Shown: positions 40,335 through 50,081 of the stretch, piece after piece | Layout: each line of letters begins with the position of its first letter | Numbering within the stretch: the first letter of the stretch is position 1 | Origin: Neoalteromonas flava | GTDB taxonomy: Bacteria; Pseudomonadota; Gammaproteobacteria; Enterobacterales; Alteromonadaceae | NCBI RefSeq assembly: GCF_002807685.1 | Contig: NZ_PEAX01000003.1 | Coordinates: forward strand, 1-64,000 | Length of the DNA stretch: 64,000 bases | Reading direction: 5' to 3' | The notes under the pieces: model-generated | Databases searched by the model: none | What the model was told of the DNA's origin: nothing | Seen by the model: the letters and a program-made list of their open reading frames with translations, nothing else | Program-made: the position numbers and the translations under genes

Positions 40335-41438
40335 ATGGAAAATTCACTGACAAAGAGTGATGCTGAGCAAGATCTAACTCAGCAAAAAGTCGCCCAACAA
40401 GGATTATTGAACAAGCTATTAGTTAAGCTTCAAATGTTGCGCGTCAACCGTCCTCGTAATTCAGATACCACTGAAACGAGAACCTTGTGGTGGCACGATT
40501 ATAATTTTTCTCAGTTATGCTATTTTTTAGCATTTTTAATCCTGGTATCACAGCTCATTTTTAGCAGTAATGTGAACCTAATTGTACCGGGGTTTGTCGC
40601 ATTTGTTGGTTTGCTCAGGGAGTTGTTGAATGTTTTTCAGCGTCTCTGGTCGACGACACTGGGTAAATCCCTAATTCTAATCTTGTACGCGGCTACCGCT
40701 AATATCTCTATTGCTTATTCAGCCCTTCAGATCAATCAGATCACTGGGGTCGAACCGACCTCGTTCGTGTTTACCCTGGGATTTACCACGCTAGTATTGC
40801 TCCCATTTTGGTTAACTATAGCATCGACCCTGTTTTTTGGGTTGGCAATGGTTGTCGCTAATGTATGGCTAATCGTCCGCCTTCCATTACGACTAGTTGG
40901 TATTAAAACAGCGATACATTGGGAAGATCGCCGACGTCCGTTGTTGACCATGTTGCTCAGGATCATTTTGATCCCAATCGTTTTAGTCTCCATGTTTCAT
41001 TTAACGACACCCTATTTTTCCAATGTTTATGTGCAAATGCCCTTCGAAGTGGCTGTGGTGGATAAAGAGTTACCGGCAGATGAAAGAGCACTTGCAGAGA
41101 TAGCTGAAACGCCTGGGGTGAAAAACATGCTTGCGCACCCAAGTGTGCAGGCGAGATTATCTGAAGAAGAAAAAGCGGCTCTGAACGAACAGCTCAACGA
41201 ATTAGACAGTGAGGCCCAGAAAATAGAGGAAAAATCGAAGACCATAGGCAAGGTTATCGCCGTGTTCTTGTACAATCTAGAGGCCTATCCGCACAGCAAA
41301 TGCCTTAAACGCGAAGATCAAAGGTCAGCGATTCTGGATGAAAACTTAGCCTTGATGATCACCCAAAATCCCGCATCAGACTACGGTTACGATTTTGAAG
41401 TTGTCAGCTGCGAACCCAGAGTTGCGAACGCCAGTTAA
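40335..41438 (+). CDS. Multi-helix membrane protein of unknown function
   Basis: Protein of 367 residues. A polar N-terminus of about 55 residues is followed by five or so hydrophobic segments (about 60-78, 80-97, 110-128, 140-180 and 205-225). The C-terminal 140 residues are soluble, start after SNVYVQMPFEV, include a helical, acidic, coiled-coil-like stretch (ADERALAEIAETPG through DSEAQKIEEKSKT), and hold two cysteines (HSKCLKRE and VVSCEPR) that could pair if the domain is periplasmic. I do not recognise the family. The ribosome site is weak. Confidence 0.65.
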   Translation: MENSLTKSDAEQDLTQQKVAQQGLLNKLLVKLQMLRVNRPRNSDTTETRTLWWHDYNFSQLCYFLAFLILVSQLIFSSNVNLIVPGFVAFVGLLRELLNVFQRLWSTTLGKSLILILYAATANISIAYSALQINQITGVEPTSFVFTLGFTTLVLLPFWLTIASTLFFGLAMVVANVWLIVRLPLRLVGIKTAIHWEDRRRPLLTMLLRIILIPIVLVSMFHLTTPYFSNVYVQMPFEVAVVDKELPADERALAEIAETPGVKNMLAHPSVQARLSEEEKAALNEQLNELDSEAQKIEEKSKTIGKVIAVFLYNLEAYPHSKCLKREDQRSAILDENLALMITQNPASDYGYDFEVVSCEPRVANAS

Positions 41439-41446
41439 CTAAAACG

Positions 41447-41477
41447 AAGCCTTGCCTACAAGTTTTTGGCAAGGCTT
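41447..41477. terminator. Stem-loop between convergent genes
   Basis: AAGCCTTGCC and GGCAAGGCTT form a perfect 10-bp stem. T runs are short on both sides (CTTTG on plus, TTCGTTTT on minus). It probably ends both the membrane protein gene and the dehydrogenase gene. Confidence 0.75.
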
Positions 41478-41518
41478 TGATCAATACCTCTTTGTAACAT
41501 CCTCACCTAGAGACTGTA

Positions 41519-42742
41519 CTAATCATCGAGTACAGAAAAGGTTAATCCTGCATTTTCTTGCAAGCGCAGGATTAGGTGTTCCTTAAAGGCGAACGCTGGC
41601 GTGTGAAAGCCGCCCGGTACTTCCTGCATAGCATCGTCTTTGGCTAGGCAAATAGCTGACTCGGCCAGCATTTTGGCCGTTGAACCATAACCAGGATCAC
41701 GGTCTCCAGTGACTTTAACAACGATTTGCTTATTACTGGGCGTTAAGCCAAAAATACGGAAATCAAAAAAGCCGGTCTCTTGTTCTTTTTCACTTGGGCC
41801 CTCTCCAGGCTTGGGTAAAATGGTGTTCTCAAGAACCCAGCGGGTTGGTGGGATTGCGGCGCCAATCATGAGACCAGAAATAGCCGCAGTAACGGTCCAG
41901 CCCATGATCCCGCCTTTGGCATTCTTTCCTGTCATCATGGCTTCGTCATAAATAAACCGCTCACCATAAGCAGCGCCAAGCAAGCCATTCGTGCGATGCA
42001 CAACTCGAGTATTAATACTCGCCATAATGAATGGGGCGATCCAGCTGCCAGTTTCTTGCTCAAACTTCGCGTGCGCAAGATTCGTTTGGTAGGCTTTAAA
42101 CGGGTGTCCGGTTGGGCATAATGCATAGGGGTTGGCCAATAGTTTTCGTAACTTAGGGTCACTCGAGGCCTGTTTAACAACATTGATTAACGAGGCGACC
42201 GTTCCCCCTGATGCGCCTCCCTTCATGGCTTTGACCCGAGTTTTTACATGGTCACAGTATTCACCGAATTTTTCGTGCGCAGCCATTTGTAGGAAGTAAA
42301 CGCCTAAATCCGATGGTATTGAATCAAAACCACAGCAATTGATAATACGTGCACCACTCTTTGCCGCTTGTTCCTCGTATTTGTCCAGCATGGCTCTGAT
42401 CCACTGTGGCTCACCCGTCAAGTCAACATAATCTGTGCCTTGTTCAGCGCAAGCTTTGACCATGGGTTCACCATACAATGCATAAGGTCCAACCGTGGAA
42501 ATGACTACCTTGGTTTGTGCAACTAACGCATCGATAGAGGCTTGATCACCAGCATCGGCGATAATTTGTGGAATATCGGTGAGTCCTAACTCTTCGGCTA
42601 AGTCGTTCAGTTTGCTTTGCGATCGCGCGGCTATTGCCCAGTTCAGGGAACCATCAAGGTAATTGTCAGCTAGGTATCGACAGGTTATTTTGCCCACGAA
42701 ACTCGTCGCACCGAAGACAACTACGTCAAAAGATTTGGTCAT
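41519..42742 (-). CDS. Saccharopine dehydrogenase-like / trans-acting enoyl reductase family protein
   Basis: NAD(P)-binding protein of 407 residues. The N-terminal Rossmann motif is VVVFGATSFVGKITCRYLA, followed by AIAARSQSKL and STVGPYALYGEPMVKACAEQGTDYVDLTGEPQW, typical of the saccharopine-dehydrogenase-like group that includes mycobacterial trans-acting enoyl reductases. A short hydrophobic segment (about 285-305) is also a feature of this group. The reaction in this organism is unknown; lipid reduction is a reasonable guess. It is divergent from the DUF2855 gene, with a 182-nt shared upstream region. Confidence 0.85.
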   Translation of the reverse strand: MTKSFDVVVFGATSFVGKITCRYLADNYLDGSLNWAIAARSQSKLNDLAEELGLTDIPQIIADAGDQASIDALVAQTKVVISTVGPYALYGEPMVKACAEQGTDYVDLTGEPQWIRAMLDKYEEQAAKSGARIINCCGFDSIPSDLGVYFLQMAAHEKFGEYCDHVKTRVKAMKGGASGGTVASLINVVKQASSDPKLRKLLANPYALCPTGHPFKAYQTNLAHAKFEQETGSWIAPFIMASINTRVVHRTNGLLGAAYGERFIYDEAMMTGKNAKGGIMGWTVTAAISGLMIGAAIPPTRWVLENTILPKPGEGPSEKEQETGFFDFRIFGLTPSNKQIVVKVTGDRDPGYGSTAKMLAESAICLAKDDAMQEVPGGFHTPAFAFKEHLILRLQENAGLTFSVLDD

Positions 42743-42924
42743 TTAGCATCTCTCCATCTAAGCTTTTGTTCATAGTAGGCGCTTAATTAGGTTTTTTCGA
42801 ATAAATCCTGACACAGCACAACTATTCATAAAAATGAGCGCGGTGCTGGGTGAATATGCCTACAGTATTGTGTAGCAAATGATACCCCATATTGAATTCC
42901 CTCGATCATACAGGAGAACGATTA

Positions 42925-44007
42925 ATGCCATATTCACGCAGTGAAATTGAAGTGCAAAAGGATGCTTTAAAGAATTTACGTGAAGTTGACTCCGCACTGC
43001 ACAATGAATCAGACCCGCGCGCGGTCGTACTTAGAGTTGATGAATTTGGCTTTTCGTCCAACAACATTACCTACGCTCTTTTGGGTGATAAGTTTGGTTA
43101 CTGGGGATTTTTCCCAGCGTCTGAAGGGTATGGCATTACTCCCGTTTGGGGATTTGCTACGGTATTAGAAAGTAATTCCTCTGAATTGGAAGTGGGGGAG
43201 AAAGTGTATGGTTATTTACCAATGGCCAGTCATTTGGTGATCCATGCTGACAAAATCACCGAGAATTCGTTTATGGATATACACCCACAGCGTAAGTCTA
43301 TCTCACCCGTTTATGACCAATACATCAGATGTAAAAACGATCCTACACATATTGAGGCATTATCTGCGTGGACACTAAATTTCAGACCGTTATTTACCAC
43401 CTCATTTGTCTTGGCTTATGCGCTGCAGGAACGCAAATGTGGGGATGATGCCGTTATTTGGTTTACCAGTGCCTCAAGTAAAACGGCCTACGGAACCGCG
43501 CAGATTCTGCGTGAGATTTTACCTAACGCGAGGTTAATTGGGGTTACATCGGCGAAGCAGCAACGTTTTGTTAAAGAAACTCAATGTTATGATTCAGTAA
43601 TAGAATATGACGCGGTCGCCTCTGACGCTGTGGGCGCTAATGATTGGTGCTTAGATTTTGCCGGTGATCAGGCGCGCCTAACCCAGTGGCGGGCAAATCA
43701 TGACAATGCCAAAGCACTGACCCTGCTAATCGGTGCCACGGATGTTGGCGCACAGAGTATTGCGAATGCCAGTACCGTAGGACACGTGTTTTTTGCCCCG
43801 GATGAAGTGCGTCGATTCAATAAAGAGTGGGGGCAAGCGGAATTTCAGCAGCGCTATTTACGCCATTGGCAAAGCTTTATTCAACACTTTCAAACGATCC
43901 TAACCACTGAGGAACATGTTGGGGAGCAGGCGATGGTGCAGCAATATCAGGCATTTGTAGACGGTAATATTAATCCATCGGTCATGCACGTGATGCGATT
44001 TGGGTAA
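42925..44007 (+). CDS. DUF2855 family protein (quinone-reductase-like fold)
   Basis: Protein of 360 residues. The ATG at 42925 has CAGGAGAA 7 nt upstream; an in-frame TTG 11 codons earlier is rejected. The sequence follows the medium-chain reductase outline: an N-terminal region with FGFSSNNITYALLGDKFGYWGFFP, then VWGFATVLES and VGEKVYGYLPMASH, then a nucleotide-binding half around VIWFTSASSKTAYGTAQILRE. This SASSKTA segment is the family hallmark. No zinc ligands are evident. The substrate is unknown. It is divergent from a lipid-reductase-like gene, which may hint at a shared pathway. Confidence 0.82.
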   Translation: MPYSRSEIEVQKDALKNLREVDSALHNESDPRAVVLRVDEFGFSSNNITYALLGDKFGYWGFFPASEGYGITPVWGFATVLESNSSELEVGEKVYGYLPMASHLVIHADKITENSFMDIHPQRKSISPVYDQYIRCKNDPTHIEALSAWTLNFRPLFTTSFVLAYALQERKCGDDAVIWFTSASSKTAYGTAQILREILPNARLIGVTSAKQQRFVKETQCYDSVIEYDAVASDAVGANDWCLDFAGDQARLTQWRANHDNAKALTLLIGATDVGAQSIANASTVGHVFFAPDEVRRFNKEWGQAEFQQRYLRHWQSFIQHFQTILTTEEHVGEQAMVQQYQAFVDGNINPSVMHVMRFG

Positions 44008-44012
44008 ATAAG

Positions 44013-44519
44013 TTAATGATTTTTCCACCAATGGGTGCGGCACATGGGAACCCCTGCATTACGCAGGTGTTCCATTAGACATTTGCGGTCATTGAGATTA
44101 AGAAATTTGCCGATATGCAGTGTTTGTTGAGGTGTAATCAGTTGCATATCGGGTAATTGCCAGTCTTGCTCGGTTTCTTCCACCTCTAAATGCAATTCTC
44201 TGCGCGGTAATGTGAGGCGTTGTCGCTGTTTAGCTGAAAGCTGACTTTCCACGATAATTCTATCTTTACACAGTTTGACGGTCTCGCTGCGATAGGTTTT
44301 TTGCGATACCCGGTACATAATAAACACGAGGAGACCGACCTCTAGGCCGGCAAAGGGTAAAATAACCCAAGCACCCGCAAATGCCCAAGCGGTTGCGATT
44401 AGGAGCACGAAGACCGTCATTATCAGCATTAACCATTTGGTGTTGAGCCAGGTCGCTGAGCGGTTTGGGGTTAAGCGGATAATGGTTGTGCCATTATCAC
44501 TTTCGAACAGTTCTACCAT
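44013..44519 (-). CDS. DUF2244 family membrane protein
   Basis: Predicted inner-membrane protein of 168 residues from the start at MVELFESDNGTT; in-frame starts up to 44594 exist but would add an unlikely N-terminus. No start has a good ribosome site. DUF2244 features are the TTIIRLTPNRSATW opening, two helices (about 30-70), then a soluble beta-rich C-terminus with LHIGKFLNLNDRKCLMEHLR. Function is unknown. It is convergent with the DUF2855 gene, five bases away. Confidence 0.75.
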   Translation of the reverse strand: MVELFESDNGTTIIRLTPNRSATWLNTKWLMLIMTVFVLLIATAWAFAGAWVILPFAGLEVGLLVFIMYRVSQKTYRSETVKLCKDRIIVESQLSAKQRQRLTLPRRELHLEVEETEQDWQLPDMQLITPQQTLHIGKFLNLNDRKCLMEHLRNAGVPMCRTHWWKNH

Positions 44520-44628
44520 ATAAGTTATTACAGGCATTTTGAACCAAATGATCAAACCAACACGTATTGGCAGCAGAGAAAAATTCTGGCACATTCAGCG
44601 CCTACGTAGATAAAGGATAACCCTGCCG

Positions 44629-45531
44629 TTGTACACCCTGATAAAACGCCACCCTATTCGCCTTTGCTTGTTATTGGCATGGCTCATTTTATTGTTCAGT
44701 TTACCCAATACTATTGAACTGGTTTCTGGTTATGGCAGTTTCGCAGCCCTTGGTATTACTGGCGCAATCTTTGCCAATGCGACGGGGGCGGGGGGCGGCG
44801 TCGTTTTTGTGCCCTTTTTTAATCATCTAGGGTTTTCTGCTACGACCATTGTAGCAACGAGCTTCGCCATTCAGTGTTGCGGCATGACGGCTGGAGCCGT
44901 TACTTGGTATCGATATTACCGCGATTTCCAGCAAACGTCTGCGGATTGGCAAATGTTGGCGAAGGTCTTAACGATCACGGTCCCGACCAGTTGGCTAGGT
45001 ATAGGTATTGTGCAATACGCCGAATTTCGTGATTGGTTTAATTTGCATGCCAGTGGTGTCGACCAATTGCATTTGTGGTTTGGTGTGTTTTCAGTGTTAT
45101 TAGCAATAGCCATTTATGCATCGATACCATTGCTCAAGAGGAAAGTGTTTAGTCAGCATTTGCTGCACTTTGATTCAGTGATGCTGGCGATCACTGGAGT
45201 GGCGGGTGGTGCGATAACGGCTTGGTTGTCAGTCGGTGTAGGTGAATTAGTTGCCGTGTATCTAATTATTCGTGGCTTTAATGTTACCTTTGCAATTGCT
45301 GTAGCGGTGATACTCAGTGCGCTAACGGTGTGGTCGGCGATTGGTTACCACATATTCGCCACAGAAGCCGTTTACTGGCCAGTTGTATTGTTTGCTGGGG
45401 CTGGTGCTGTGGTTGGTGGAATTATTGCCAAGCGCGTTGTACTGATGTTTTCAGCAACCAAACTGAAGGTGTTTTTTGCAACTTGGGTATTGATATTGGG
45501 TTTAAGTGGATTGCCCTCAGTTCTAAGTTAA
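44629..45531 (+). CDS. TauE/SafE family membrane transporter
   Basis: Membrane protein of 300 residues with about eight helices. Each half opens with a Gly-rich motif of the family: ANATGAGGGVVFVPFF (about 50-65) and ITGVAGGAITAWLSVGVGE (about 190-208). The family moves sulfite, sulfoacetate or other small anions across the inner membrane; the substrate cannot be told. The start codon appears to be TTG at 44629, since no ATG lies near; AAGGA is about 13 nt upstream, rather far. Confidence 0.85.
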   Translation: MYTLIKRHPIRLCLLLAWLILLFSLPNTIELVSGYGSFAALGITGAIFANATGAGGGVVFVPFFNHLGFSATTIVATSFAIQCCGMTAGAVTWYRYYRDFQQTSADWQMLAKVLTITVPTSWLGIGIVQYAEFRDWFNLHASGVDQLHLWFGVFSVLLAIAIYASIPLLKRKVFSQHLLHFDSVMLAITGVAGGAITAWLSVGVGELVAVYLIIRGFNVTFAIAVAVILSALTVWSAIGYHIFATEAVYWPVVLFAGAGAVVGGIIAKRVVLMFSATKLKVFFATWVLILGLSGLPSVLS

Positions 45532-45535
45532 GCGT

Positions 45536-45766
45536 TTAGGGAGTATCGTTACTTAATACTTCCTGACGCTCACGTTCATAAGTCTCAAAGTCTTTACTGT
45601 AGCGCGCTTCACACTCTTCTTTTTGGGCACCGTAAAGTGTCTGACAGCTTTGTAAGCGGTTTTGTTGCGTAGCATTGTACAAGGATTTTGAACTGCAGCC
45701 TGCGATGACAATGCAGGTAGCAGGAATAATAACCGATAGTAATTTACGTGTTTTTTCCATGTCCAT
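45536..45766 (-). CDS. Small lipoprotein of unknown function
   Basis: Predicted lipoprotein. From the ATG at 45766 it has 76 residues; starts at 45760 (ATG) or 45775 (GTG) are possible. A signal ends in the lipobox IVIAGC followed by SSK, so it is likely sorted to the outer membrane. The mature part is short, polar and helical, with two cysteines (LQSCQTLYG and KEECEARY) spaced 12 apart, which might form a disulfide. It is convergent with the transporter gene. The family is not recognised. Confidence 0.65.
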   Translation of the reverse strand: MDMEKTRKLLSVIIPATCIVIAGCSSKSLYNATQQNRLQSCQTLYGAQKEECEARYSKDFETYERERQEVLSNDTP

Positions 45767-45834
45767 GGTCTTCACTGATAAATCTGTCTGTATGACCTAT
45801 GCTTTGGGGTATTGTTCCATCGCTGGTTGAATAA

Positions 45835-47169
45835 ATGTCGATACCCCGTTTCCCTGTCGCTGAGTACTCCCATGTGGTGCACCCTGAATGGAGTTATGCT
45901 GCTGGAATATATCAAATAAATACCCGCCAGTTCTCGCTTGCCGGCGACTTTGTTAGCATCATTCCTGAACTGCCAAGAATAAAACGCCTTGGCGCTGATA
46001 TTCTGTGGTTAATGCCAATTCATCCCATTGGTGAAAAAAAACGCAAAGGCTTGTTGGGGAGTCCTTACGCCGTCAAAGATTATCGTGCCATAAATCCAGA
46101 ATTTGGCGATGCCGATCAGTTTCATAAGCTTGTTGATGCCATTCATCAACATGATATGAAAGTTATTATTGATTGGGTGCCCAATCACAGTGCTTGGGAT
46201 AATCCTCTAGTTAAGGCACACCCGGAGTGGTACGCAACCGATCACAAGGGAGACTTTCGTCCTTCACCTTGGTGGGATTGGTCGGACATTATTGAGTTTG
46301 ATTATCGTCAACCAGGATTGCGTGAATACATGATAGAGGCTATGTGTTACTGGATATCTACCTTCGATATTGATGGTTTTCGCTGTGATGTAGCCGGCTA
46401 CGTGCCGAATGATTTTTGGCGTCAAGCCAGGCAGACACTAGACGCGATAAAACCGGTATTCATGCTTGCAGAGTGGGAAGCTCGTGATTTACACGAGTAC
46501 GCTTTTGACATGACCTATGCGTGGACGTGGAATGAAGTAATGCACGGTATTGCGGCGCAGAAGGTCTCGTTAAACAAATTACGTCAATATTATTCATGGA
46601 ATGAACGGGCTTGGCCTAGAGATGCTATGCGTATGACATTTGTCAGCAATCACGACAAAAACGCGTGGGATGGTACGCAATACGAGCAATTTGGTGAAGC
46701 TCTAGATGCCGCAATTGTATTATCGGTATTGGGCGAGGGCATGCCGCTAATTCACAATGGACAAGAAGCTGGCGAAACAAAACGGTTGGCATTTTTTGAG
46801 CGCGACCCCATCGATTGGCAGGCGCATTATATTGGTGATCTATATGCGCAATTGCTGGCGCTGAAAAAGACGCATTCGCCATTGCACAATGGTAATCGGG
46901 GCGCAACGATGTTGCAGGTGGAAAACACTCAAATGGACAGCGTTTTTTCCTTTGTCCGACAAGATCCAAACTACGCAGTATTGGTAGTGTTAAATTTGAG
47001 CCCATCTGATACGGAGGTTACTTTGCAAAGTGACCTAGTTGCAGGGACCTGGAGCGAGCTCCGCTTGCAAACGAAAATCGCAGGAGCAGCACATCATTCG
47101 TTCGCAAACGACGAATTCGAAAACATCGATTTGCTGCCATGGCAGGCGCGGGTGTGGGTTAAAGGTTAG
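45835..47169 (+). CDS. GH13 alpha-amylase family enzyme, cytosolic
   Basis: Glycoside hydrolase of family 13, 444 residues, with no signal peptide and so probably cytosolic. The four conserved regions are visible: IIDWVPNHS, FDIDGFRCDVAG (nucleophile Asp), FMLAEWEA (acid/base Glu) and MTFVSNHDKN (transition-state Asp). A beta-sandwich domain C follows from about 370. There is no carbohydrate-binding or starch-binding domain. It could act on maltodextrins or trehalose-like sugars. No other glycogen or maltose genes are near. Divergent from the small lipoprotein gene. Confidence 0.9.
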   Translation: MSIPRFPVAEYSHVVHPEWSYAAGIYQINTRQFSLAGDFVSIIPELPRIKRLGADILWLMPIHPIGEKKRKGLLGSPYAVKDYRAINPEFGDADQFHKLVDAIHQHDMKVIIDWVPNHSAWDNPLVKAHPEWYATDHKGDFRPSPWWDWSDIIEFDYRQPGLREYMIEAMCYWISTFDIDGFRCDVAGYVPNDFWRQARQTLDAIKPVFMLAEWEARDLHEYAFDMTYAWTWNEVMHGIAAQKVSLNKLRQYYSWNERAWPRDAMRMTFVSNHDKNAWDGTQYEQFGEALDAAIVLSVLGEGMPLIHNGQEAGETKRLAFFERDPIDWQAHYIGDLYAQLLALKKTHSPLHNGNRGATMLQVENTQMDSVFSFVRQDPNYAVLVVLNLSPSDTEVTLQSDLVAGTWSELRLQTKIAGAAHHSFANDEFENIDLLPWQARVWVKG

Positions 47170-47196
47170 CAGAGGTTTGTGTTTTGTAGCTAGTCC

Positions 47197-48252
47197 TTAC
47201 GCGTCTGGCGCAATTTGTTGCTGCTCTACAATAGCTACAATCCGCGAATACATCAGTTCAGTGTAACTCCACGACATACCACCGCCGGTATTAACGAGTT
47301 GAACCACAACGGTATCTATCTCGGGATGATACCAGGCTTGGCTGGAGTAACCCGGCAGTGAACCCGTATGCCCTAGCGGATAGAGTTGATTGTAGATGGT
47401 CTGTTCTAGCTCGTTCAGTAGTGAGCCATCGTTTAACGCGCGGATAAAGGTACCCACATCGCTCGCGGTTGCTATCATAGAGCCCCCTGCGTGTACATGA
47501 TTGTTGTACTTTAGGTCGGGCTCATAGCCGATAAAATAACCGCTGGTCAGTTGCTCTGGATCCACTTCGCTGAGCAAGCTGTAGGTTTGGCTTAGCCCCA
47601 ATGCTTGTACTATGTGAGTGCGGATATACTGATGATGACTATAGCCCAATGCATTATCCAAAATTCTGCCGAGAAAATAGTAGTTAGTATTTGAGTAACC
47701 GTAGCGAGTACCGGGTTTGAATACCTCAGGCTGATCGACGATCAGTGCCATTACTTCATCCGTGTGTTTATAAAGATCGCTCCACGGATAGTCGGGATGA
47801 TCAGTGTAATTGCTGAGGCCACTAGTATGATTGATCAACATTTTTAGGGAAATGTTATTTGCGCCGACAACACGATCAGAATATTCGGGAAAAAACTCAG
47901 CCAACGTAGTGTCCAAACTAAGCTTTTGCTCAGCGATGAGCTTGCTCGCGGCAACCGCGATATAAAGCTTGCTGATACTGCCAATTTTAAACAATGCGTT
48001 GGGATCGGCGGGGATCTTTTGTTCTCGGTTTTTCCATCCAGCAGCATATAGCTCAGATTCAATATTGGGGCGGTCGATATAAACAACTATGCCGTCAAGT
48101 TCGTAGTTGTGCACTTGATCGACTTGTTGTTGGATAGAGTTGGGGAGGGGCATTAACCATGCCCATAAAAATGTCCAAGGGACGAACGCTAGGGAACCAA
48201 TACCGATGACCAGCATTACGACTCTAAAAATTAACATCGGTTTGAATCGCAA
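47197..48252 (-). CDS. Membrane-anchored serine hydrolase (beta-lactamase / class C-like fold)
   Basis: Protein of 351 residues with an N-terminal hydrophobic anchor (about 8-34), so the catalytic domain is probably periplasmic. The three active-site boxes of the serine beta-lactamase/DD-peptidase clan are present: the SxxK box in FKIGSISKLYIA, the YSN box in YGYSNTNYYFLG and the HTG box in LGHTGSLPGYSS. Such proteins are peptidases or esterases more often than true beta-lactamases. It lies downstream of the antiporter operon on the same strand, 143 nt after its last gene, and is probably separate. Confidence 0.88.
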   Translation of the reverse strand: MRFKPMLIFRVVMLVIGIGSLAFVPWTFLWAWLMPLPNSIQQQVDQVHNYELDGIVVYIDRPNIESELYAAGWKNREQKIPADPNALFKIGSISKLYIAVAASKLIAEQKLSLDTTLAEFFPEYSDRVVGANNISLKMLINHTSGLSNYTDHPDYPWSDLYKHTDEVMALIVDQPEVFKPGTRYGYSNTNYYFLGRILDNALGYSHHQYIRTHIVQALGLSQTYSLLSEVDPEQLTSGYFIGYEPDLKYNNHVHAGGSMIATASDVGTFIRALNDGSLLNELEQTIYNQLYPLGHTGSLPGYSSQAWYHPEIDTVVVQLVNTGGGMSWSYTELMYSRIVAIVEQQQIAPDA

Positions 48253-48395
48253 AATTCGTCTCTCTACCTATAAAATCATCGACCACAGCTTCACGTACTT
48301 GTGCACTACCGTCAGTGTGAAGCGAAGCTAAGGCTGGTACGCTTTTGCTGAGCACAAATCGCAGTTCACAAGCGCGAACTGCATTCGAGTTAATT

Positions 48396-50081
48396 CTATT
48401 TACTAAACAGCTCTACCAAAATCCCAATTACGATCACTATGACAAACAAATACGCCATGCGCCGAGTCAACTGAGTACCTGTGGCGCTGCTCTCTGTATC
48501 CATATTGGGTAATTGGTCCAGGATTGCGTTCCATTGCAGATTAATCACCCGCTTTGTCGCTGAAAGTGTGGAGCGAATCGCCATACTTAACGTCGGCAGC
48601 ATACGTCGATATAACCACTCAACATCTAGGTTAACGCTGCGCAGCTCAGGTGGATATAACCCCTGACGATTTAACCAGACAAACGCCAAAGCAGAGAAGA
48701 AGAGTAATTGTAGCTGAGTCAAGGTATGGGTTATGTCATACGGTTGATAGGTATTTTCCCACGGTAACAATTGATAGACTAACTGTGGGTATGAGCCGAT
48801 CGCAATACACAACACAGAGGCGATAAACATCGCGATTAACATATTCGTCGGTGCTTCTTTTGGCCGCAGTCCAGAATCATGAGCAAAGAATGCAAAAAAC
48901 GGGATCTTAATACCAGCGTGGTGGAATACACCCGCAGATGCGAATAATAGCATTAGCCAGAGGTATTCATGACCAGCCTCTATCATTGCCGCCATAACCA
49001 TACTCTTGCTGACAAACCCGCTAAACAATGGGAACGCGGAAATAGATGCTGCACCAACAATACAAAATACTGTGGTTTTAGGCATGGTTTTATACAAGCC
49101 ACCGAGATCAGAACCTTTCACATGGCCGACCCGCATGAGCACAGCGCCCATGGTCATAAACAGTAAGCCTTTGAAGATGACATCGTTGAAAGCATGTGCA
49201 ACTGCACCATTGAGCGCTAACGCTGTACCGATGCCAATACCGCAAACCATAAAGCCTAATTGGTTGATAAGGCTATACGCCAATACTTTACGTAAATCGT
49301 TTTCAATCACCGCATAGAATATTGGGAAACACGTCATAGCTGCGCCGATGTAAACCAGCAACTCTTCACCGGCAAAAGTGCGCGCTAACGCATATATGGC
49401 GACTTTGGTCGTGAAGGCTGATAAGAATACAGTACCGGTGGGAGTGGCCTCAGGGTATGCGTCAGTAAGCCAGGTATGCATAAATGGGAACGCGGCTTTT
49501 ATTCCAAAAGCGATAAATAAAAGCCAACTGGCGGTGCCTGATAATCCCACATGCTGAATGGCTAAGCTATTACCCTGCTTCGCCAGCATGACAGCTCCAG
49601 CCAGAAGCAGCACGCCTGACAGAACTTGAATAACCAGATAACGGTTCCCGGCCCGCAGAGCGGATGACGAGCGTCGCGCCCAAACTAAGAAAACGGAGGT
49701 TAATGCCAGTAATTCCCAAAAAACAAACAAGGTAATAAAGTCTGCGGCGAAAACTGCACCTAGGGCACTTCCTGCATATAGCAAGCCAGCTACTTGTTGT
49801 ACTTTATCTTCAACATGTAGGGAATAAATCAATGAAAGTAATGCTGCCACATGGAACAAATAACCAAACATCATGGCGAGTTTGTCGACTGAAAGCAGTC
49901 CTAATTCAAAACCTAAAATTTCAATATTAACAGCACTGACTGCATCTAGCGTGAAATGCATATTCAACCCGCCCCAAACGGGGACGAGAAGTAAAAGTAG
50001 TCGAGCTCGACCGGTTAGAAAACCGGCAAAAACGGCGGCAATAAAGAATATGACGAATGGAGGGAGATTATCAATCCACAT
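48396..50081 (-). CDS. Mrp-type antiporter subunit D-like protein (third copy)
   Basis: Integral membrane protein of 561 residues with about 14 helices, of the NuoL/MrpA/MrpD proton-channel family. The proton-path core is visible: FVFWELLALTSVFLVWARRSS (key Glu in the helix), FGIKAAFPFMHTWLTDAYPEATPTG (key Lys) and KVLAYSLINQLGFMVCGIG, with a later His/Lys helix FNDVIFKGLLFMTMGAVL. A C-terminal extension (about 475-561) ends in one more helix. It is closer in style to hydrogenase- or complex-I-linked subunits than to standard MrpD. It is the last gene of the operon, overlapping its neighbour by one base. Confidence 0.88.
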   Translation of the reverse strand: MWIDNLPPFVIFFIAAVFAGFLTGRARLLLLLVPVWGGLNMHFTLDAVSAVNIEILGFELGLLSVDKLAMMFGYLFHVAALLSLIYSLHVEDKVQQVAGLLYAGSALGAVFAADFITLFVFWELLALTSVFLVWARRSSSALRAGNRYLVIQVLSGVLLLAGAVMLAKQGNSLAIQHVGLSGTASWLLFIAFGIKAAFPFMHTWLTDAYPEATPTGTVFLSAFTTKVAIYALARTFAGEELLVYIGAAMTCFPIFYAVIENDLRKVLAYSLINQLGFMVCGIGIGTALALNGAVAHAFNDVIFKGLLFMTMGAVLMRVGHVKGSDLGGLYKTMPKTTVFCIVGAASISAFPLFSGFVSKSMVMAAMIEAGHEYLWLMLLFASAGVFHHAGIKIPFFAFFAHDSGLRPKEAPTNMLIAMFIASVLCIAIGSYPQLVYQLLPWENTYQPYDITHTLTQLQLLFFSALAFVWLNRQGLYPPELRSVNLDVEWLYRRMLPTLSMAIRSTLSATKRVINLQWNAILDQLPNMDTESSATGTQLTRRMAYLFVIVIVIGILVELFSK

